From Chamaelirium japonicum (Eukaryota; Streptophyta; Magnoliopsida; Liliales; Melanthiaceae), in contig OX393549.1 of assembly GCA_947650365.1 (NCBI GenBank), positions 34,690,910-34,754,909 of the forward strand: 64,000 nt of DNA. Reading direction: 5' to 3'. Shown here piece after piece: positions 1 through 14,800 of this stretch (positions are counted from its first letter, which is position 1; each line of letters begins with the position of its first letter). The notes beneath the pieces were generated by a model. It was not told the origin of the DNA, made no database searches, and worked only from the letters and a program-made list of their open reading frames with translations. The position numbers and the translations under genes were made by a program.

Positions 1-183
1 AACAGTTAAGAGGAAATTAAGAGGCAGATGAGCTATAAAAACAATGACAGCCTTTATGGATTCAGAGAGAACAAGTTTATCCGATAAAATTATTACAAAA
101 TTCCAGATTTGGCAAAGCATAGCATCCCATTGCAGTATAAATTAATTAAATGCTGGATGAGATTTTTGAGGTGTGGTCCTTAC
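1..183 (-). other. VPS33: Start of VPS33 intron 12 (left edge)
   Basis: Sequence after the donor GTAAGG at 183-178 on the minus strand. The next expected VPS33 segment is not visible, so the following exon lies outside the window. Confidence 0.7.
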
Positions 184-3100
184 AGTAGATTTTACTTCAG
201 CATAATCTTGCTGTATCGAAGTTGCCTTTTGGCGCAGAACCTGCAGTTATATGTACGTTAAGTAACTGTAGTAGGGAGAAAAAACAAACAAGTATATCAT
301 ATCACACAATTCAATGGCTGCAAGTTGAAAAAGGTATGATAAGACAAGAGAATGTGTAAAGGCCTAGAGGGAAAAAGGAAGATTGAAGGATAATAGACAA
401 CCTGAACAACAACCTCGAAGTTGAGATCTCGAATCTCCTTGTACAACTTATCACTGAAACATAAGAAACACATTGCAAAGTCATGTAAATGATTGAACTG
501 AATGAAATATTGCATTTAACGTTACAGTTGTTGCACAGACGAATACAAACATGTAATCAAGTATCAATGAATACTATAATAGCTATCAATATCCAATTAG
601 TTCTGAATTTATATTTCTATCTACAGCCCATTCCTATCTGTGGCCATATCGTCTATCGTTCAATGGAAATAAGATGTGGAGGAACTTACATCAGAAAGGC
701 CAATCCTGATACAAACATGGATAGCGGAACTGCTCTAGACACGTATATCCTTCATTATTTGCTCTAAACAATATAAGATCACTAATTTGCTAAACGCCAA
801 ACATGGTCAATCCTGATAAAAATGGCCAGTGGAACCTCTCTAGACAAGTACATCCTTCTTTATTTGTTCTAAAAAATATAATATCACTAATTTGCTAAAC
901 GCCAAACTTTGGTTATCAGACTGCTGCATCAATGATGACTTCTGGTTGAGGAAAAATTTGAAACACGGAATGATGATCCTATGGCAATAGCTACCTTTCT
1001 TTGCTGGTCCGCTAAAAACGTTCATTAAAGAAATGATACAAAAGCTGCTAGCCAGTGAAAGAGTTTCCTTGAGTATTCACAAGGTTCATAGTGCACTTAT
1101 ATATCTCTAAACATTCACTTTACAAATCTTTTTTTTTTCTTCTTCTTTTTTTGAATTTGTGAGTTGTTGAAATCAGACCAAACTAGATGAAAAAAGGGTT
1201 ACTTTCTAAACAAAGAAAAGACGGATAATGCTTATCAGATATGCTGACCATAAAAAGATGAGACAATAGTTACTTTTCAAAACAAATATAAGAGGGATAA
1301 GGTTAGTTGGCTGTTAAGCACGGATACTTCAGAAGGGCCACCATACGAGTACCAGGTACGGGTATGCCAATTCCTGTACCCGATACGCCATTTCGAATCA
1401 GGTACGAGAATTAGATTTGGGTGAGGCACCGGTATGGCATAGATACGGTTTTGGATATGTTTTGGATTTTTTTTAAAAAAAAGAGTAGACAGGTTAAATT
1501 GCAAAACTGTTTAAGTTATAACTTAATAGTTACTTTGTCATCGAATTAAAGTGCATGGTGCGTGGTAATCTAAGAAGCACTGCCACTGGTATGGAGACAT
1601 GGGTACGACACGACATGGGTTTGCCGACATGGCAAATCCTAAAAAAAGAGGACACGTGTACAGCGGGGACACGACAAAATAAATTAATATTTTTTGTGTG
1701 TTTACAATTCATATATATTTCAATAACTGAAAAAACCTCATAGAAAACAACTAAAATGAAAATTTAATGCATACTAAATCGCAATCGTTAGTTACATCTA
1801 GCTCGATTGGTGAATCGCACACAACTCTAAATGGTATGGAAAAGAACGACTGTGTTTTAGTTTTTACTTCAACCTATCTGAAACATCAGAGGATCAGATA
1901 AGTTAAAGCCAAAATTGAATCGTAACCGTCCGTTACAATCAACCTGACAAGTGAATTGCACTCAGGCCCAAATGTCATGCAAAAGAACAGCTGCAATTCA
2001 GTTTTAACTTTAACCTATATGATCCTCTGAGGTTATAACCTCAGAGGATCAGATAGCTTGAAGCCAAAACTGAATCACAACAGCTTATGACCCGACCCTA
2101 TATTGAACAGCCCGTCAACCCGTTGTGTTCGGTGCATGTCTGGCGCGTGGGTACGGGGGGCCTGGGGAAGTGTTCGTGCTTTCTAGGTGGTAACGTAATA
2201 GTTACTTTATGTCATCGAATTGAAGCACATTGATGGGATGCGTATGCTTAATTAAACCCAAGTGCTGAATTTAAAACATTAAAAATCAGATTTCAGCATA
2301 TCATAATCTAATTTCAGCAAAGCCTATAACCACGGATCATCATTCATTCATGCCCAAACATATTTAATTCAACGAAGTAATAAAACTGACAAGATGATAC
2401 TTAATTTCAGATTTAAATAACCAAATTCCAGCAATAATAACAATCACAATCTCAAATAACAAGCCAATGTTTTAAATAACAACCGTAGATCTAATCGATA
2501 AACCCTAATGGATGAGATTCTCCGGAAAACCAAATATTGGGAACCCTAATATGAAAATCAGCAATAAGGCCGGTTGGAAAATAAGATCTATCACATGAAA
2601 GTATCAGAGGATGATCCAAACCGTGCTTTGGTCAATGCCGGCGGCTGACAAGAACTCCGTTGTTGCAGATGAAGGGGCGGAGGGGGAGGCGTGGTCCAGA
2701 AGAAAGGTTGAAGAAGCCGAGACGATTGATCTTTGAAGATGGAGTAACTCCGCGTCGATCTTCCGCGAAGTCGTAGACGAATGGCGTGGCGACGAGGTAG
2801 AAGCGTGCGAAGGAAGAAAAAACTAGAAGCAAGGAAGATTTGTCGGGAGATACATCGAACAAGCGCACACGCTTCTCCGTTCTAGGGTTTCAATTCATAT
2901 CATCATCGTCCTCTCAATTAGGGTTTGTGGAATTTATAGGGGATGAAACACAAAAGACACAAAATAGGAAGGAAAGAGAGAGGGACGCGCGGGTAGGGAG
3001 AGAGAGAGAACCGCGGGAAGAGAGAGAGGGGCGGGTGTGTCCGCGGGAGAGAGAGAGGGGGCCGGCCGGTTGGGGTTTTGGCTAGGGTTTTGGGTTTTTT

Positions 3101-5810
3101 TAATCTCCTTCGAATCTCATCCATTGAGCTTTATCCTAACTTAAGATCCTACGGCTAAGACCCTAACATAGAAACGAGTCAGTTCGGCATCTGTGGCTCG
3201 AACCGGATGCGAACATGGCTCGCACCTACCCAAACCAGAAATAAAAATGCAAATAACTAAAGATCTGTCAGTCGGATCGAAATAAAATAAAAACCAAAGT
3301 TTTAGATCTTCGAATGAGCTTTCCACTGGTGCAGACGGATCGACGATCGACTTCCTGGATCTCCGGAGCGGATGAAAATACGCCATCAGCTGTAGCAAAT
3401 CTGCACGTAGTAGGCTCGTCTGCATCACACATGGTGCGTGGTAATACTCAATAGTACCGTGTCGTTGTATGATTTGTATCGAATAATCTTTCTTTTGTCG
3501 TTTTGGAACTTGGAAGTTAGAGCTTTAACGAAGATGGAATTATGGTTTCACTTGGACCTGATTCATATCTATAATAATATTTTACTAAAATTATAAAAAT
3601 AAATAAATATATTTATATAGGTACCTCGTCGTACCTGTACCCTACTTTGTTAAGGTTTTGCCATATCGGCGTGTACCCGTACTCGTGCTTCATAGTCCTT
3701 AATCGAAGAAATTCTCAAGTGTCAAAATGCCAGAGGTCGTCAGCGGGCTGCATTGGGAGGTCTTTAAGGTGTTGCTGGTGGCTCTGGGCAAGTGAACTGA
3801 TGACATCGACTGGCGTCACCTCGGTGGCCTGAAACTTGGGCAGGCTACTTGGTGACGTCACTCAGGGGGGCTCGAGGCCACTTGGTGTCATCATGTCAGA
3901 CGGTCACCCGGCCACTTTGGCGGGCTACCTGGTGACATCATGCTAACGTTACCTGAGTGAAATCTAGGCCACTTAGGCGGGCTACCTGGTGACATCATGC
4001 TGACGTTAATATGACGATCTCCGAGTCACTATAGTGGGCTACTTGGTGGCGCCATGTTGACATCACCTATGTGGGCTCCGGACCACTTTGGCGGGCTACC
4101 TGTGACGTCTTTGCTGACATCACCCGGCAGGCTCTGGGCTATTTAGGCGGGCTACATGGTGATGTCACCCAAATGGGCTTCGGCGGGCTACCTTGACGAA
4201 CTGCATGTCTTATGCACCCTTTTTGGGGTTTGCCCCATCTAGCCACGTGGTGAGTCTGGTAACCTTCTATCTAGCCATGCAGGCAACGAGTGGGTGACCA
4301 TTTTCGGACACCAAAAATAATGACCCTGGCGACCATCCTAATGACTTAGCAATGTTAATCTATATTATTAATTGCCTAACATGTTGATAATAGAGAATAG
4401 GAATAGAGTGTGATCAACCATCCTATGACCAAAACAAAAGATGAATCTTAATTAGCATAGGAGGTGGGTTTTTGGGGAGCTCTCAATGTCAAATACATCA
4501 TACAATAATGCTATGTAAATGATTTTTCACATGGAGTGCAACAAATATCAAGATCCTTGAGGCGCAATGGATCCTAGGTTGTTCACCTCGAATGGTTCTT
4601 AAGATGCTCCTTGAAAGACCACATATTACATGGATGATTCTCGATAATGTACACTTGAAGAAGAAGGTGCAACCCAGGTTCAAAAATTCGAAATATATCG
4701 TGAAATGTTCTTTTTTCTCATGTACCTAAATGAAGTAGGCCCCTTATTATTGACTTGTTTGAAAACTACAGACAAATCGATATATATCGCGAAATAATCG
4801 GCCTAAAGAATATCGCGGTATATTACAAAATTTGCCCCATGAACCTACCCCACATGGGGCGGTACAAGACGATGCATCGAAAGCCACTCCCACGGGGTAT
4901 TGTTGGTTAGCAGGGAAATTTCGCCAAAACTGGTTATTTAATCAGGGTATTGCAGTAGGCTTTCTTTCATATGTTCCACAGCCTGTGGATATGTTACATA
5001 TGTATTCCGGATGCTTTGGGGGCTATGGGTGGTTGCATCATATTTCTTTATTTATTGGCATAGTTGGTTTACATTGAAATTTTTTAGCTTCTTTCATTTT
5101 TCCTTATGAAATAATGTTAGATCTTCTTATATTGCCTGATGCATGCTATGCATAAATAAAATTCCAACCTTGAAGATTTCCAAAAACTTCCTTGCTTACA
5201 TCAATAATTTTATTATTTCATTGTTTAGATTATTGTGCATAGCACAACATGTATAAGATACATGCTATGTGAAGCTCTACACCCCTAGTTAGAGTAGAAA
5301 TGCTATCCAAGTGTTCCAAAGTGTATATCTATGCTTGATTTATGATTGTCCAGAGTTTCACTAAAAATGCAATATTTGCATATTCCAGAGTATCGAAATA
5401 TTGGTCGAAATCAAAATTGTGAATCTTGGGTACAACAATGAAATGTGGACGTATAAGGTCTGACCACACTAACTACATGTGAAACTAGCTATTGTATTCT
5501 GCCACAATTTCTCTAGGCATATGTGATTGTTTGAGAACACATTTAGTAGGATGAAGATAGCAAGCGATGCAAATATGGAGAGCAAGATTTTAAACTTTAG
5601 TTTTGTGTCTGGTTTCGGTCCTGACCGAAACCAAAATTTCAACCAAAATGGTGGAAATTTTTTGAAATGTCTAAAAAATAGTATTTTGTTGGAAAAATCT
5701 CGTCCAACAATCCCTAGCCTTTTACACTATAGCTCAGAATCCTATTTAATTGGTTGGGTTAGTTTTGAGAGCAACTTGGGGTACGCCTTCGGGACGAGCA
5801 CAAGAGGCAC

Positions 5811-5853
<43 letters not shown>

Positions 5854-8800
5854 AGAGGGGGGGGGGGTGTGTGCACCGCACCCTGTAGCCATGGTTTGAA
5901 ATTTCCATTTCGGTCAATATTTCAACCCTCTGGATATGAAAATATTACGACAGTGTGAAAATATTGTGACTTTATAGAAATGGTGGAAATATTGATTTTT
6001 AATGGAATTTTTCAGTGAATCTATGCATAGTCATAAACCAAGTATATATATACAATTTGGAACACTCAAATAATATTTGTACCCTATCTACGGGTGTAGA
6101 GCTTCACAAAGCATGTATTCTGCATTTGAGTCTGTGAGTCTTGTGTAGTCTTGTTTGGTCCTATTTTGATCTATGTTTTTAAAATGGTTTTTATTTTTTT
6201 TTGTAGATAAGAATGTTTCCAAAATAAAGATTAGTTGATTGTTAAAATAATGCTTTAAACGATTTTGAAAACGGACTTAAAACAAGAAAGTTGCGCAAGT
6301 TTGAAATTATGCAAAAATTATACCAAAATGCAAAACACTGTTTTTTTTACTAAGTCTAAAAACCGAGATATTTCGTGATATTCCGATCTACCAAGGTCTG
6401 TGAGGTCACCTGAACCCGGATTTAAGTGTACAAAGACCTACCTTATTGGTTACACAGTTTAGAACAATAAGATGCCGGAGTACAATTACAATGCCAAGCT
6501 TACAATTTGCCAATGTGCTTGTTGCTTGAATGAGCATAGAAGCTGTTAGACCCAAAAAGGAAAATGGAAAACAGGAATTTGGGAGTAAAAGCTTCCTTTA
6601 CTCAATGGGGCAAATGCCCTATATATCACTATACAAAGGATGGGGTCACCAAAGGGTGAGCATACCTAAAAGGGACTAAAAGAGCCTATACAAGGATTAA
6701 GAATGAATCTACACACTCTAACACCCCCCCTCAAACTCAAGGTGGATCATACACCAAGAGTTTGCCAAGGAGATATCGAAAACGCTGAATAGTGTGCGTC
6801 TTCGTAAAGAAGTCTGCAAGCTGCTCTGTAGAAGACACATGTGGAAGTGAGAGCGTGCCATCCTTATAGCGATGTCGAACATAATGACAATCCAACTCAA
6901 TGTGCTTTGTGCGCTCGTGAAATACCGGATTGCTAGCTATTTGAATAGCACTCCGGTTGTCACAGTGGAGGGGAGTCGACGAGGTCAGATGAACACCCAT
7001 ATCCCCGAGTAGGCGACGCAGCCAAACGACCTCACACGAAGTGCGTGCCATAGCACGATACTCGGCCTCGGTACTAGATAGCGAAACAATCTCCTGCTTC
7101 TTGCTTTTCCAGGAGATGAGCGAATCACCTAGAAAAATACAGAACCCAGTGGTAGATCGTCGATCAGTGGGATCGCCCACCCAGTCTGCATCAGAAAAGG
7201 CACGAAGCTCCAATGAAGAAGATGACGAAAACAACAAGGAGCGAGTCACCGTGCCTCGAAAATAGCGAAGAATCCTCAGTAGTGCGGTATAGTGAGCGGA
7301 GCGAGGAGCGCTGACAAACTGACTAAGAACTCGAATGGCATGTGCAATGTCCGGGCGAGTGATAGTCAGATATACAAGAGCACCAACAAGCTGACGGTAT
7401 CGCGTGGGATCCGAAAGCACCTCACCATCAGTGGGACGGAGCTTCACATTAAGCTCCATTGGTGTATCCACGGTCCGTGAATCAGGAAGTGCAGCACGAC
7501 TCAATATATCAAAAGTAAATTTCTGTTGAGAGACCAAGTATCCCCGGGGAGATGAAGCAACCTCAAGGCCAAGGAAGTAGCGAAGCGGACCAAGGTCTTT
7601 CATCTCGAACTGCTGCTGGAGGTGCCTCTTCAGAGAATCGATAGTAGCAGTATCGTCACCGGTAATGATCATGTCATCAACATATAGAAGCAAGATCGCA
7701 TGACCATGATTAGAGGTGTGAGTGAACATAGCATAGTTATTCATACTCTCTGTAAAGCCGGCTGCAAGCACTGAGGACCTGAAGCGCTCAAACCAAGCCC
7801 GAGGAGCTTGCTTGAGCCCATAAATGGCCCGACGAAGACGGCAAAAATGCTGGGGAGGAGTCGAAAGACCAGGAGGGGGACTCATGTAGACCTCCTCAGA
7901 GAGATCTCCATGAAGAAACGCGTTCTTCACATCCATCTGGAAGAGTGGCCAGTGACGAGCAGAAGCAACTGCTAACAGAGTCCGGACAGAAGTCATCTTC
8001 GCAACAGGAGCGAAAGTCTCCTCGTAGTCAATGCCATGCTCCTGAGTGAAACCACGAGCAACTAGGCGGGCCTTGTATCTCTCAATCGATCCATCGGAGC
8101 GAGTTTTGATCCGATAGACCCAGCGACAGCTGACAGGATCCTTCCCTGGAGGAAGAGGAACGAGCTCCCAAGTACCAGTCTGCTGAAGAGCCTGCAACTC
8201 CTCGGCCATAGCCTGCTGCCAGTGCGGAATCTGAACTGCCTCACGATAAGTCTGTGGCTCCTGAAGAGAGTGAATAGTCGCTAGGAAGGACTGAAAATAT
8301 GGCGAGTAAGAAGCAATCTGAGAAAAGCCATAGCGATCAGGTGGATGCCTTTCACGCTCAGGATAGCGTGTGGAGGGAGCAGAAGATCCAACGTCACTAG
8401 CATATGGGAATGGCATCGAAGGAGATAAACCTGAAGTGTCTGCAGCAGAAGTGGTAGCAGGCGAATCAGGTGGAACTGGTGAAGCTGGCAGTACAGGTGG
8501 AGCAAGCGCGGGCTGGCGACGAGTGTAGGTGTAAATAACAGGTGGTTGTTTGGGCTCAGGCACTGGAGCAGGAGCAGTGGTAGCATCAGGAGGCACAGGG
8601 GTAGGAAGCAGACCCAAAGAGGAACTAGATGTCTGGAGGAAAGACAAGTCCAAGGAAGAAGATGCTTCTGAGTAGAAGGGTGTGTCCTCGAAAAAGGTCA
8701 CATGTCGAGAGATGCGGATACGCCGAACAGAAGGGTCATAACAACGCCAACCCTTGTGCTCAGAACTGTACCCTAAAAAGACACACTTGGCTGACCGAGG

Positions 8801-11800
8801 AGTAAGCTTTGTACGCTCCCCAGATGGAAGCAAAACAAAGCTGGTACGACCGAAAGTACGTAGAACTCTATAATTGGGAACAATGGAGTAGAGTCGCTGA
8901 AACGGGGACTGACCAGAAAGAAGAGGGGAAGGAGTCCGGTTAATTAGATGGACAGAGGTAAGAACAGCTTCAGCCCAGAAGTGGCGAGGAACTGAGGCAG
9001 AGAACAAAAGAGACCGAGCGGTCTCAAGAATGTGACGATGCTTCCTCTCAGCAACCCCATTTTGAGCAGGCGTATAAGGGCACGACTGCTGGGGTAGAGT
9101 ACCGTGAGAGAAAAGAATATCACGAAACTCGGAAGAAAGATACTCTCGAGCACCATCTGAGCGAAAAACCTTAATCCGTTTCCCAAACTGAGTATGGACC
9201 ATACTAGTGAAGTCACGATATACCTAACATACATCGGACCTATGACGTAAAAATGTCACCCAGGTGAACCGGGAGAAGTCATCAATGAAACTGACATAAT
9301 AATGAAAGCCAGACATGGACATAACCGGTGATGGTCCCCAAATGTCCGAGTGCACAAGATCGAAAGAAGAGGTAGACACAGACTCACTGGAGGGAAAAGA
9401 ATGAGCCGAGTGCTTAGCAAGCTGACAACTCGTGCAGGGAGAAGGAGAAGTGAAGGAGAGATTACCCAAGTGACCGGACTGGAACATGCTTCGTAGGCGC
9501 ATTGCAGAGGGATGTCCAAGGCGGCGATGCCAGAGGTCGGCAGTGGAAAGAGCAGCAACACATGAAGCAGAGGAAGGCAAAGGCACATGAAGATGCTCCA
9601 GATTGTACAATCCACCATGCCTCCGTCCTGTTCCAATCTGATGGCCAGTGCGAGGGTCTTCCACTACACAAGAGGATGCTGAGAAGGTAACGGTGAAACC
9701 GAGATCGGTCAATCTACTAACCGAGATCAGATTGATCGACACGCGAGGAGCATGGAGCACATCTGGGAGTGAGAGGCGACCACTGGGGTCAGAAGATGTG
9801 GAGATAGAGCCAGAGCAAGTGATGTCCAAAGGAGACCCGTCGGCAGTGCGAAGCTGCAGCTGAGGAGCAACACCGGTACATTTGGTGAGAACAGTAGTAT
9901 CGGAGGTCAAGTGATGAGTAGCTCCTGAGTCAAAGATCCAAGATCCACTGGAGAGACTCAGATGACACTGACCATGGGAAGACGAATTGACACAAGAACC
10001 CCCAAAAGTCGCTTTGATCGCCATCGCACTGCACTTTACTTCATTGCACCTCACAGTGTTGCACTATACTTCACTGCATCTCACATCACATCAATGCACT
10101 GCACTTTATTTCATTGGTTCACTCACTGGTTTACTTCACAGCACTTTACTTCATTAGTTCACTCACTGGTTTACTTCACAGCACAGCATAGCACAACACT
10201 TTACTTCACAGCACAGCACTTTACTTCATTGGTTCACTCACTGGTTTTCTTCACAGCACAGCACAGCACAGCACAGCACTTTACTTCATTAGATCACTTC
10301 ACTGGTTTACTCACTGGTTTACTCTGCACTTGTCAAACCAGTGAGGAGAATAAACCCCTGAACTGAACTGGACCGAACTGAACCAGTCTTTGAACTGAAC
10401 TAGTGAGGATAATAAACCAATTTGAACCAATCTCTGAACTGAACCAGTTTTGCACTGAAACTATTGAACCGATTCCGGTTCACTGAAGCTGTAAAACCAA
10501 AGAGAGCCTGAACCAGACCGGTGAGGTGGCAAATAAAGTTAAGTGAAGAGAATCTGACCACAGGTTTGATGGACGGCTGAGATGAGAGCCGAGATCAACA
10601 CTGTATTTAGGGTTTCGTTCTTCATCTCTAAGCCGCCAGCCTCATCTGAAGATCTGAACTGCGAGCCGGCGAGGTCCTCTTCTTCGAAACTCGCAGTGAT
10701 CAAAACCCGCAGCAATAGAAGCCAGCAGATCTGATGATCTTGAATATATGAATCAGCTGCTAGCCTTGAGATCTTGCCCGTCGAAGTCTGCAGATCTGAA
10801 GCTCTGCAAATCTGAAGATCTGAAGCTCGAGCCTTGAGATCCTGCTTCCTCACTTTCGAAAACCTGCAGCTATCAATCTAGATACAAGCTTTTGAAGAAA
10901 AACTTCGATCTCGAAGCTTGATGCAAATGAAGCTTCGATGAAAGCTTCGATCTCGAGGCTTGATGCAGGTGTCGATGCAGGCTGCCGAAGAAGTTCGGAT
11001 GAAGCATTCGATGCTTGGATTGAAGGAAGCTCTACAAACCTATCAGGGCTCTGATACCATGTTAGACCCAAAAAGGAAAATGGAAAACAGGAATTTGGGA
11101 GTAAAAGCTTCCTTTACTCAATGGGGCAAATGCCCTATATATCACTATACAAAGGATGGGGTCACCAAAGGGTGAGCATACCTAAAAGGGACTAAAAGAG
11201 CCTATACAAGGATTAAGAATGAATCTACACACTCTAAAAGAAGCAACTTAATCAACCTGCATAGCTAGTTTTATCTTGCGATTAAGAAAGACTTGGTTTT
11301 TCAATTCCTCAGTTCCTCAGGATGCATTTCAACATAATATGGTGAAGATGTCTGTGTTTAGGTGGAGTTTATAAATGGCCAGCTCTAGGTGAATTTTTTT
11401 ATGTAAAGTATGACCAAACTGACTTCTGTGACCTCAAGACGCCGCCCCCTCCCCTCAAAAAAAAAAAAAACCAACACACACCCATACACAACACAATTTC
11501 AATACACAAACCGACAACCCCAGCAATAACACAACCACCCACCTACACATCATCCACCCACACAAGTTTTTTTAAAAAAGAGCAATTTTGACTTTGGTTT
11601 GGGGAGAGCCGAAGTCAAATTTAACGAACTAATAGAATAGCGAAAGCGGGTCCAATTGACCGATGGCGACTCTATCCAACAAACACAGACCCCACCCAAC
11701 TTGACCCGACCTAACCAGATACAACTAACAAGAACCAATAGACCCAATTCAACCAACCAGATACAAGTCAACCCAACCCGAGCCAGCACAAAAAAGAACG

Positions 11801-14800
11801 ACCAATCTAAGCTAACAAATCCAGCCAACTATACTCGATTAGAGCCAAGCTGGTCCTTTACTTCCATAAGAACCAAACATAAAAGGTGATGGGATGCGAA
11901 TGCTTAAATAAACTCAAGTGCTGAATTTAAAACATTAAAATCAGATTTCAGCATATCATAATCAAATTTCAGCAAAGTATAAGAACCCTATTCATCATTC
12001 AATCATTCCCACGCAGATTTATTTCAGCAAAGTAATAAACTGACAAGATAAATATTAATTCCAGATTTTAGTACTCAATTCCAGCAATAAGGATGATCAC
12101 AATCTCAAATAATAAGCCAATGTATCAAAGAACAACCAAAGATCTAGCCGATAAACCCTAATGGATGAGATTCTCAGTAAACCAAATATTTAGGAAACCC
12201 TAATGGAAATTCAGCAATAAGGCCGGTTGGAAAAAGAAGGTTTATCACACGAAAATATTGAGGGACGATTTCAAACCGTGCTTTGGTCAATGCCGGCGGC
12301 TATCAGATGCTCCGTTGTTGCAGATGAAAGGGCGGAAGAGGGGGTGTGGTCCGGAAGAAGAGGTGAAGAAGCCGAGACGAGTTGATCTTTGAAGATGAAG
12401 AATCTCCGCGTCGATCTTCCGCGAAGTCGTAGACGAAAAGGCGTGGCGACGAGGTAGAAGCTTGCGAAGGAAGAAAAGACTGGAAGCAAGGAAGATTCTT
12501 CGGAAGATACAAGCGAACAAGCGTACACGCTTCTCCGTTCTAGGGTTTCAATTTCAATTCATCGTCCCCTTCTCAATTAGGGTTTGTGTGATTTAAAGAG
12601 GATGAAACAACAAAGAAACAAACAAAAAAGGAAGGAAAGAGAGGGACGCGCGGGAGGAGAGAGAGAGGACCGCGGGAAGAGAGAGAGGGGGACGCGGGTG
12701 TGTCCGCGGGAGAGAGAGGGGCCGGCTGGGTGGGTTGTTCGGTTGGCTAGGGTTTAGGGTTTTGATTTCCCTTTTGAATCTCATCCATTGAGATTTAATC
12801 TAACTTAAGATCCTACGGCTAACAACCTAACATAGAAACAAGTCAGTTCGGCATCTGTGGCTCGAACCGAATGCGAACATGGCTCGCACCTACCCAAACC
12901 AGAAATAAAAAGACAAATAACTAAAGATCCGTCAGTCGGATCGAAATAAAATAAAAACCAAAGTCATAGGTCTTCGAATGAGCCTTCCACTGATGCAGAC
13001 AGATTGACGATCGGCCTCCTGGATCTCCGGAGGGAATGACAATACGCCTTCAGCTGTAGAAATCTGCACGTAGTAGGGTTCGTCTGCATCAAGTCCCCCG
13101 GACTCAAAAGAACTCGACTCCTGTCGAGCAAGGTCCTGGATCCGGTGGGGGCTCTCCTGGAAGTAGCCGTAACCGCTGCATCTGCTCGAACTGCTCGCCC
13201 GGGTCCGGTGGCCAAGTAATCAGCCTCAAGTACACAGCGACGTCATCTGGCATCCCCTGCCCATCCATGCCAAGCGAAGACTTGAAAACCAAAACCAACA
13301 TCCTCCTCGGCACAGTAAGATCGTCAAGACACTCAGATAATTTCATGTGATAATAGGAATATAGGTTGACATGAAATTCAAATGACGTATGAAAAGAAAG
13401 GCCGTGGGAGCATAATGTGTTGCGGGTCATCGGCTTGCGCAATAGGCAATGGTTTATTTGAAAGGCCATTGGGTGTGGGTGCAATATGTGGTGCTCAAAG
13501 TGGCCTACGCACGTGGCAAAACAAGTGGATTCTAGACGAGGAAGATATGTCATGCAATCATTGTCTGGATGCAAGGAATAAAATAAGAAATTAAATAATT
13601 TATCAAGCCACTTGTTATGACTTCGAGAAAGTAAAAATGATGGGCTTTTTGAAATTTGAGAGCATGGTTCATAAGTACCCTGCATCGAAAAGTGATCAAA
13701 CAAGGCAAAATCTTCTTTAGTGCTTAATTCAACACTTGGAGGATGATATGGATGCACATATGAATGGTCGATGAATGTATAGATGTCAGGCAAATGATGA
13801 ATGCGAGTGTCATGGATGCCTACAGACTCTAAATGCGATGTGCATGCAATGGAATGCAAGATGTTGTCTAATCCCTTCTCGGTTCTTAGTGAATCAGATG
13901 AACACCTGACTAGATTATCTGCGAATGGTGGTATGGGATGGCTCAGAAGACTTTGAGGTGCGTGGGAGTGGTGTCTCCTAAAACACGTGGGCCATAGGGT
14001 GACATTTGATGTCGTCCTTAAGGAAAGTATAGGTGTTGGCTCGGCCGTGATGTTGTGCATCTCGGTCAAACTGCCATGGACGCCCAAGGATAATATCAAC
14101 AACTTCTAAAGGAAGAACATCGCACCAAACCTCATCTCGATATTGTAGCCCAATTGACAACTTTGCCAGACAACAATGGGTCACTAACTTGCTCGTGGTG
14201 TTGTCTAGCCAGGATGTTTTGTAAGGATGAGCTAATGGTATAACTTTCCATTTCTTGCTCCTGACTACCGCTTCATTGATCAGATTGGTGGTGCAACCTC
14301 CATCTATCAAGACGCAAAGGTCCATGCCATTGACATTGCAGACAGCTCGGAACAGCTCGAACCTCTGGTTCTTGCAGTGTGGCTTTGGGGGTCCTCCACA
14401 GAGCTCGTGGGGTAGTAACGCTTTAGGTGCTCGGGGTGATGGAGACTGGTGAATAACTAACAGTGGCGCAGTCACGTCATCTCCCTCCAAGACTAACTCA
14501 TTGAAGTGTTCGCCTTCAGACTCCTGACTATTCTCTTCATTACCCGCAAGATTTGTTTGGGGATTGAATTGACGTCGAGGACAATCGGCTGACTTGTGAC
14601 CCGGCTAGTTGCATTTGAAGCACGTTATCTGGCTCGGGTTGGGTCCTAAAACTCTTTTACCCTTCTCGGTGGGTGTAGGAACTGTGCCAGCTACAGTGGA
14701 AGGTCCAGGGATTGGTCGACTAACAGATATGGATGGTGCCCTAGTGTTGTCATATCGCCGGGACGCAGATCGGGAGTGGTGAGACTCGACTTTCTTAGCC

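Larger units (their letters stand above)
6544..11239 (-). mobile_element. Ty1-copia LTR retrotransposon, young but incomplete
   Basis: Minus-strand element inside VPS33 intron 10. It has two 180-bp LTRs (6544-6723 and 11060-11239) and the 5-bp target duplication GAAGC (6539-6543 and 11240-11244). A primer-binding site complementary to initiator tRNA-Met lies at 11048-11059, and a C-tract (polypurine tract on the element strand) adjoins the LTR at about 6724-6733. Parts in order are aspartic protease (DSGATHHLT), GAG-pre-integrase, integrase, then copia reverse transcriptase (YVDDM) and RNase H (STEAEYRAM). No gag-like part is recognisable. The segment between primer site and protease is non-coding and includes a tandem repeat. 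The coding block looks broken about once or twice. The LTRs are almost identical, so insertion is recent. Confidence 0.95.

Noticed and set aside
4832-5077. 81-codon frame suspected to be organelle-derived
   Set aside because: I could not match it to any chloroplast or mitochondrial gene I know, so no origin is claimed.
7041-9690. Plus-strand frames across the copia element and similar ones across the LINE
   Set aside because: They are antisense shadows of the minus-strand pol and ORF2 regions.
12740-12765. AGGGTTTAGGGTTTT resembling telomere repeat
   Set aside because: It is a short phrase inside an LTR and is present in the partner LTR at the same place, so it is not an interstitial telomere array.
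13104-14102. 332-codon minus-strand frame in the gag-protease element
   Set aside because: No polymerase or integrase motif is visible; it is taken as the non-coding interior of the element.
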